Part shown: one piece after another, positions 16,640 to 64,000 of the stretch
Layout: every line of letters starts with the position of its first letter
Numbering within the stretch: the stretch's first letter is position 1
NCBI RefSeq assembly: GCF_001577835.2
Contig: NC_029516.1
Location: 94,709,840-94,773,839, forward strand
Length of the DNA: 64,000 nt
Direction of reading: 5' to 3'
DNA from: Coturnix japonica
Taxonomy: Eukaryota > Chordata > Aves > Galliformes > Phasianidae
Made by a program: the position numbers and the translations under genes
The notes under the pieces: model-generated
Databases searched by the model: none
Told to the model about the DNA's origin: nothing
The model's input: the letters and a program-made list of their open reading frames with translations, nothing else

Positions 16640-17065
16640 GGGACTTACCCCCCAGGACCCCTCTAACTACAGGTTGTGGGGACAAGGCCGATGCCCCCAC
16701 ACCGAGGCAGCAGCAAGGCCTAACCCCGCCCCTCCAGCTCCCAACGGCCGACCCCCAACAGGCCGCGAGCACTCACTTAGAGAGCCCCCATGTGCGCTGC
16801 GACGGGGGTGATGTAGGACGGGAAAGTCACCCCTCGGCACGACGCCTCACCTCCTGCCCGCCGCCTCCCCGCTCCCCTGCCCCGCTCTCCCCGTCTCGCT
16901 CGGACACGTCCCCGCCGCCCGCCGGGGGGAGCCCGAGCGCCGCCGACAGTTCTGCCGGGAGACATGTGACCCGCCGGCATGAGAGCGGGGGGGAATGGCG
17001 GGCCCGCCGCTGGGGGCATGCGCTGTGGGGTTCGGTCGGCGGCAATATGGCGGACAGAGGCCTTC
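16640..17065. promoter_or_regulatory. CpG island, promoter of DNAJC28 and possibly of the GART paralogue
   Basis: About 420 bp dense in CpG, between DNAJC28 (-) and the GART paralogue (+). It contains an NRF1-like GGGCATGCGCTG near 17014 and a YY1-type CAATATGGCGGAC at 17043-17055 reading on the + strand. YY1 sites of this form usually lie just downstream of a start site in the transcribed orientation, which hints at + strand initiation as well as the expected minus-strand DNAJC28 start. A CR1 copy abuts its right side. Confidence 0.6.
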
Positions 17066-17085
17066 CCTGTGTATGGTTATCTATG

Positions 17086-17312
17086 TGGTCTAGCTCTGAA
17101 CCTACCCCCACCATGCCCACTGCCCACGTCCCTCAGTGCCACATCCACACGGCTCTCGAACACCTCCAGGGATGGTGACTGCACCACATCCCTGGGCAGC
17201 CTGTGCCACTGCAGCACTGCTCTTACTGACAAGAAATCCTTCCTAACATCCAACCTGAACATCTCCTGGAGCAACTTGAAGTCATTCCCCCCTGTCCTCA
17301 TAAAACTATGGA
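17086..17312 (-). mobile_element. CR1 LINE 3' fragment
   Basis: CCTCAGTGCCACATCCACAC, CGAACACCTCCAGGGATGG and TTCCTAACATCCAACCTGAA mark a reverse-complement CR1 directly beside the CpG island. Confidence 0.82.
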
Positions 17313-17760
17313 ATGCTTTACGAAGTTGTGTAACGTTTCAGGACTGTTCCTGACTATTTCTGTTTAGTTGTAGTCAATGAAAGCTGTATTTTATTTCTAC
17401 ACACTGTCTTTGAGACTCCTCTCCTGTTAGAAGATGTAACGTTGCTGTGAACAGCATGGGAACTGAGTGATGAGCTCAGCTTTTTGATGTCTTATTGCAG
17501 CTCTTTCATTTGTTTAGCTGAATACTGCTCATGTTGTAGGACTGATTGATTGGTTGGGAGGAGTTATTTCATCATTAGCTAAGGAAAAATGGAAAGAGAG
17601 AACAGTGCACACCACTGAAGTTTTTGGGGAGGTCTGTTTCATACAACAGGACGCACTGAGGTGATGCTGCCAGGCTGCCCATCAGACAGTATAAGAGGGG
17701 ACAGGGCAGCATGAATGTCTGTCTGCTTCTTTCACCCTCTCATTCTTATCCCTGGCTTTA

Positions 17761-17866
17761 GGGGATCAGAAGTCATTTGGATCTGAAGCAGGAGCAGAAA
17801 GAAAACTTGAATTCATCAGGGGGACTCCTCAGCCTTTTGTGTGAACAAACTGCAGGGTCCGACGCG
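17761..17866 (+). other. Possible non-coding first/second exon of the GART paralogue
   Basis: A pyrimidine-rich tract ending CCCTGGCTTTAG, then 106 nt, then a good donor (GACGCG followed by GTAAGG). It lies 1.9 kb upstream of the first coding exon on the same strand. In mammals the GART start codon is also in the second exon. There is no protein similarity; this is based on splice sites only. Confidence 0.25.
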
Positions 17867-19454
17867 GTAAGGAAAGATGCTCCATTTGAGATACCCCTCT
17901 GCACAGCCCTTCCCCTAGGACTGTCTGTCTTATGGCTTTCATCCAGTATGCATGGAAGTTGCTTTGCAAAAAAAAAAAAAAAAAAAGGAAAGAAAAAGGT
18001 GATTTGTTGTTGTTGACATTGTTATGTTTTATTTTATTTTGTGTACTCACTGTGATGTAAAATGGAAATATACTTTTTTTTTTTTTTTTTTACTTCTTTT
18101 TTCCACAGAATAGGAGGCACTGCTTGGACTCGTTCTGTTCTCAGTTAGCAAATAGAATTTATTCTCCTCTTTCTAAAACTTTGGTGAATTGTGAAATGAT
18201 AATTAAGAGAAAAACAATTTTGCTTTTAAAGACACTTGGCTTATCATTAATTGTCACTGAAGCTTGGTAGAGTGCGTCTTTGCTACCGATACCGCAGTTC
18301 TTACTTTTAAGCTCACAGCACCTTCCTTGTGATTAGAGAAATATTGGTCAAGCAGTAAAAAAACCACAAGGGTTGATATATTGGACACTTATACAGTGTG
18401 AAGGAAAAAGAAAGAAAATTCTTTACCCAGGAAACGTGTCTAGCGATTGGCAGAGCATTAAGCACGCTCTCCCTGCTTATGTGCTTAAAGCACAGTACTT
18501 AAAATTTAAAATCGCTCTTAGATAACCCACAGCTGCTTATAATTCCTCAGGACAGGGCACCTGAAGTACTTATATTGCACTTAGGCAATTTAATAACTAT
18601 GAAAATATATAGTTAAATTTTACTTTGTTGCTATTAGGTAAAGACATCTTAATGCTATCTCAGGAACTAGGAACATGATTATGGTAGTATCACGGTAATA
18701 ACTCAGTGTCACGTATTTAGCTTCCGTTAACCTTTGGAAGCTATGTAATGAACTCAGACCAACAGTCATGATTTCTTTGGAAAAGCCTGACAACGTTGCC
18801 TACAAAGTTGTTGTTTTATGGTAGCTTTAATTTATTATGTATTGCCTGGGTAAGGACTGCTTTATGCCGATGGCATCTTCCTTAAAGGTCATGCTCTGAT
18901 ATTGTTTTTCTTTCTGACATTTGTCCACATTCAGCACATATGGAAAAAATTAAATTTGCAGATGTTGGTATGATAATATTTCTGAAATAAATCAAAACTA
19001 ATTTGCCTAGAAATATTATTGAGGATCTCTTTTAAATGTCACCGTGGTAGCAAAATTAACAGTTGTTCTTTTATTGAGCATGCTATTCTGCTCAAGTTAC
19101 CCTCTTAGCAATTGTCGAAGTATAAAACCTGTCTGAGAACTGCCTTTGCCATTTATTATGGATGATGTTTACACTCATGAAAGTTCCCAGATTGACCACA
19201 GTGTTCAGTTTGAGAAGCCCATTAAGTTACCCTGAGCATTTATATGAAACTTTGTCCTGTCCTCTTCAGCTGTGTGAAGGATTTGCTGAGACCTAGATAT
19301 AAGAAAATTATTTCAGCCTGACTGCTTAAGAGAGGAAATCTTGACAGTGCTGAAGCAAATGGAATAATTCTCCATAATTTGACTGTGCTCACTATTTAAA
19401 TCAGAATGCAAATGATGCAACCATCCAATGACACTCTGATGCAGTCACTGTGTT

Positions 19455-19605
19455 GTGTTCCAAGGCCAGATCAGATAGGGCCATGGGCAACCTGATCTAA
19501 TGCCTGACCTAATAGCAGGCAGTTCTGCCTGCAGCAGAGGTTTGGAACTAGATGATCTTTAGGGTCCCTTCCAACCTAAGCCATTCTGTGATTCTTTGAC
19601 TCCAT
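19455..19605 (+). mobile_element. CR1 LINE 3' fragment
   Basis: CCAAGGCCAGATCAGATAGG through CCATTCTGTGATTCTTTG. It lies about 180 bp upstream of the paralogue's first coding exon. Confidence 0.82.
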
Positions 19606-19698
19606 AAGTGTATGATTCTGTACTTGCAATGTCTTGTAGATATCTTTCTGATAAGAACTGGATTGCTATTACTTACCATGTGTAAGTGAAGGATGTAA

Positions 19699-37278
<17,580 letters not shown>

Positions 37279-37469
37279 CCAGGTTTTCCTTTTCCTTCCT
37301 TCCCTCCATGTGCTTCTCTTTGCAGGTGTATTGATGTTCCAAGCTTCCATTCTGAGCTATGATCAGTTTTCCTGGGCTTGCATGTTTCGTTACACTTAGT
37401 TTGCAAAACTGGCTGTTGGAGCCAAACTCATTTCACATCTTGAATTTCTTTGTTCTGTTTTTCTGCATC

Positions 37470-37668
37470 TAGGGATGGGGCATCCACAACTTCTCTGGGC
37501 AGCCTGTTCCAGTGCATCACCACCCTTCTCAGTTAAAGAATTCTTCCTAGCATCTAACCTAAATCTCCCCTCTTTTAGTTTACAGCCATTCCCCCTTGTC
37601 CTATCACTATCACTGTGTAAAGTTGGTCTCTCTCCTGAATATAAGCTCCCTTCAAGTACCACCACCCA
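37470..37668 (-). mobile_element. CR1 LINE 3' fragment
   Basis: GGGATGGGGCATCCACAACT, CAGCCTGTTCCAGTGCATCA and CCCCCTTGTCCTATCACT on the complementary strand. It lies in the presumed 3' UTR of the paralogue. Confidence 0.85.
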
Positions 37669-38898
37669 CTCCTGCCAGCTGGGTTACTCCTGCAAACTTA
37701 GTGTGGCCAATGGCAAGCACCTCCAGCTGCCACTGCAGATATGCCTTCACTCTGACCCTGGTAAGGGTTTGAGGTAGCTAAAAGCCAAAAAGAAAGCAGC
37801 AGCACTGGACATCAATCATATTTTCCAGTGTTTGCATTGGAAATCTTCTATATTCATATATTCATTCTGGATTACTGTCACCAGCAGGGCCCTTGTGGGA
37901 GGGCAATGCAGAGCATGTAGTATTCAGTAATTCAGCCTTCAACATGGTGAACTTTGTCCATCATCAGGAGTTCAAAATTACTGTTGCAGTCCTTTTGGTC
38001 TGCTGTTGTGCATTTAAGTAGGCAAAAGTGAGCATGGAAATTACTTTTGAAATGAAAATCTCTTTGTAGGCCCTTGTAACAAACAGATGTGTAGCGAGCT
38101 GCCAAGCAGAACAGCCAATGGCCAGCAAGGCAGGAGTTCTTCAGAAGGCAAAACAAAGTGAAACATACCACCCTTCATGGATTACATTGCCAGTGCAGTG
38201 TAATAGCGCACATCAAACATAAATCTTAATGCTTTGCCCTATTCCTGGAAGGCACTACAGACAGATGTTCCCAGAACTTGGTATTAAAACTTCTATATCT
38301 GGTGGGGTGGAAAATTGATTAGAAACTGTTACCGGATTTCAGACATTTTTCTTTCTTCGTCCATGAAGTCAGCAGGACATCCCCAGCCCGACTTGTCACT
38401 TAGCCAGAGCTAACTTCTCCTGGGGAAAGATCACTAACAGCCATTAGATGCAGTGAAAAAGAAGTTCTTGTTTTGGAATTATGCATCCTGTACCAGTAAG
38501 GGACATGCTGTGTAACTGCTGTTGACTGCGTCGGGCTGTTTGTCAGCATGAGTCAGCTCCATTCAGAAACTCCTGTTTGTTTATTTATTTACTTAATGTG
38601 TGTCTCAGCCGTGTTTCAGTGGAAGGAGAGGAAGGGGAATTCCATTTCTTGCTGCAAGCTCTGCATTTATGTACAATAACCTGTATTTGTCTTTTGCACT
38701 CTGGCAGCAGGAGCATGGAGCTCGGTGTAGGAGAAATAGGAAGAACCGTTACAAGGAGAGATGAACAAATCTTTAGTATTTGTGGTTAATATTTATGATA
38801 AACATGTTGCTTATTTTGCTCTTGGCCTGTAGTTACATCACGTTGTGTATTATTTGGAATGCATAGCAAGCATGATTGATGATGTTTCAAACCAAACA

Positions 38899-38904
38899 AA
38901 TAAA
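38899..38904 (+). terminator. Candidate poly(A) signal, GART paralogue
   Basis: The first AATAAA on the + strand that I found after the paralogue stop, about 1.6 kb downstream. ATTAAA at 38283-38288 is a nearer variant. Confidence 0.35.
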
Positions 38905-39908
38905 CGGTTAAAAGATTATAGAATGCAAGCTATTGTGCTTTGTAGTTCTCCATACTATCACCATTGTATCAATCAGCTTCCTCCAGTGGAGTTCATGGCA
39001 GCCCTCTAACACCAGGAATGGTGGCAGTAGTTTTATCTGGTGCCTTCCTAGCACTGATCAAACTGCTTCTACCAACGTTACAACCATTAACTCTGCAATT
39101 ACCAGTAGTGATTTCACCCCTTGCAAAACAAGTAGCATCACTGTATGAGATAATTTAAGTACAACTTCTTAAAAGCTGTGCTCTGTCATAGCCAATGTGC
39201 TGATCCTGTGCAGACTGGATCCCAACCAGAGCGGGATGCTCCCTGCACCTTTAAGTTCTCTCTCTGCAAGAGGCAGATTTCAGTCTATAGGGGCCATTTG
39301 CTTCTGTGGAAAGGTAGACTTGTACAGATAAATGATGTTTTGAAGCCTCAGCCTTTATTCTTTGTCTTCTGTGAGCAAATTAGATTTGACCATGTAATTT
39401 TCCTCTGTATTCACCTGAGCTTTATCTTCAGTGGCAAATGATGACGGGAATATTTTGTCAGCAAGTTTCTTTATCACAGACCATCCAGCCATGGCAACCG
39501 CAAGGTCACCACACTCTGGAATTTCACCTCAATCCTTGCACGTCTGTAATCTCTGAAACTGATTTACAATCGTGGCATGGCAGATGAAGACAGACTCTGT
39601 TTCATAAATCCCTTCTTCAGTTTATAGCCTTGGGAGGGAATTCCAAGGAAAAATACTGATACATCCAAATGGTTAACATTATTAGAGTTTTATTTCAAAT
39701 CCAACCGGAGATTAGGACACAGAATAGAAACTTGTTTTCTGAGAGTAGTTCTAAAACATAGACAAGGAGCTTCAAGCAGATGCTTCTGGTTTACATGGAA
39801 GAAAACTGATAGTTTTAGTAAAAAAAATTAAAACATTTTCACAGCTATACTAAAAATTTAAAAAGAAAACTGAGTGCTTTTTCACAATAATTGAACTGTG
39901 AAAAAGAC

Positions 39909-39914
39909 TTTATT
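39909..39914 (-). terminator. Candidate poly(A) signal, GART
   Basis: AATAAA on the minus strand, about 407 nt past the GART stop. Further minus-strand copies occur near 39689 and 39354. Confidence 0.45.
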
Positions 39915-40320
39915 GTTTTCAGATATAACATTTCCTGGGTATGCATCAGTGTTGTTTTAGGTGAAAATACCATTCCCAGAATACAGGCACTTCAGCAGAA
40001 GCTTAAAGAATGTCTCACAAGCAGAGAATGCAGTTTTATAATTCCCTTTCTGCTCAGGACAAAGCAGACTCTGCTCTTTCAGCTCTGAACAGATCTCTGA
40101 GAGGAATTCACATATGGATTGATGGGGGAAGCCCTGACGGCAAATGGTCAGCAGAAGTTTAATTCTATTTGGTATCAGACTGAGAGCTGGTTCAGTATTT
40201 GAAGTCAATGGATACGGACAGAATCTGGGCCGCTTTGTGAAGAGAATACAGCGTGTGTGTTTTTCAACTGTGACCTCCATTTTGATTAATGGACGCTTCT
40301 CAGCTGTCACATCCAAGGTT

Positions 40321-63561
<23,241 letters not shown>

Positions 63562-64000
63562 CTGTCAACAACAGAAAAGTGTGTTAAGACTGCATTCATT
63601 ACTGTTATTGGCACTTACTTATCATATAACCACAAAACAGTGTTTTCACAAGTCTCGCATTCTTGAATGGCAAGTCACTGTGAAACTTGATTAGAGGCAT
63701 GCACTAATATACAAATACGCAGAACAATGACACATGTACACTTATGGAAAAAATCCAAACAAAATAAGCCACTGAAACCTTAAGCAAATGTTGTAATTTG
63801 ACATGCACTGTAAAGCCATCTTGCTCTTGAAGCTGAAAAAAAAAGTTTCAGGTTTCCTTACGCTGTCAACATATTCTCATTTCCACAAACATCCTGATTG
63901 CAGCACAAGAAGCATCACAAAAGAACCAAATGAAAAACAACTCACAGGTAAAACTAAACAAATATAATAATAATAAATAAATAAACAAACAACAACAACA
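63562..64000 (-). other. GART: GART intron 1 (partial)
   Basis: AT-rich sequence upstream of coding exon 2. No exon matching the GART N terminus is found, so coding exon 1 lies beyond the window. The last 40 bases are an AAT/AAC-rich simple repeat. Confidence 0.7.

Larger units (their letters stand above)
37279..40320. other. Tail-to-tail 3' UTR region between the paralogue and GART
   Basis: Three kilobases between the two stop codons, holding both 3' UTRs and the fold point of the inverted duplication. A + strand AATAAA lies at 38899-38904 (ATTAAA at 38283-38288) and a minus-strand AATAAA at 39909-39914. I saw no alignment between the two flanks beyond the coding ends. Short frames at 38.9-39.2 kb have no recognised similarity. 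Confidence 0.6.

Noticed and set aside
16618-17353. ORFs of 80-186 codons around the second CpG island
   Set aside because: The same GC effect, and the downstream part is CR1 sequence.
38933-39158. Overlapping + strand ORFs of 64 and 71 codons downstream of the paralogue
   Set aside because: No similarity recognised, no codon pattern favouring one frame, and the position fits 3' UTR or intergenic sequence.

Overview
This is vertebrate nuclear DNA from a bird, most likely a chicken-like galliform. Three things support that. The genes carry short GT-AG introns, the interspersed repeats are almost all CR1 retroposons, and the order IFNGR2 - TMEM50B - DNAJC28 - GART is the one next to the class II cytokine (interferon) receptor cluster. 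The translated GART agrees closely with the chicken protein as I remember it, including the 1003-residue length implied by its exons. I could not run a database search.

Layout, left to right. 1-1.5 kb: the last coding exon and 3' UTR of IFNGR2 (+). 4.5-13.4 kb: TMEM50B (-), six coding exons, 158 aa, with a CpG-island promoter near 12.8-13.4 kb. 14.4-15.5 kb: DNAJC28 (-), one coding exon of 374 codons, with a second CpG island at 16.6-17.1 kb. 19.8-37.3 kb: a complete 21-exon paralogue of GART on the + strand. 40.3-63.6 kb: GART itself on the - strand, coding exons 2-21; exon 1 lies beyond the right edge. CR1 copies are common between 5 and 45 kb and almost absent from 45 to 64 kb. A dimeric tRNA-like SINE with a CR1-type tail lies in TMEM50B intron 1.

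The main result is the GART paralogue. GART is the trifunctional enzyme of de novo purine synthesis (GARS, AIRS and GAR transformylase, steps 2, 5 and 3). The + strand copy lies tail-to-tail with GART, between DNAJC28 and the GART 3' end. All 21 coding exons are present with usable splice sites, and they join into one open frame of 1034 codons with no stop or frameshift. Every exon-length difference from GART is a multiple of three. Yet catalytic or ligand-binding residues are replaced in all three domains: ATP-grasp Lys, Glu and Asn in GARS; the GTDG, GGET, HSNG and HITGGG motifs in AIRS; and the His and Asp of the transformylase triad. That is the pattern of a conserved triple pseudoenzyme rather than a decaying pseudogene. 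It may regulate or scaffold the purine pathway, or have a new role. I know of no description of it, but cannot check.
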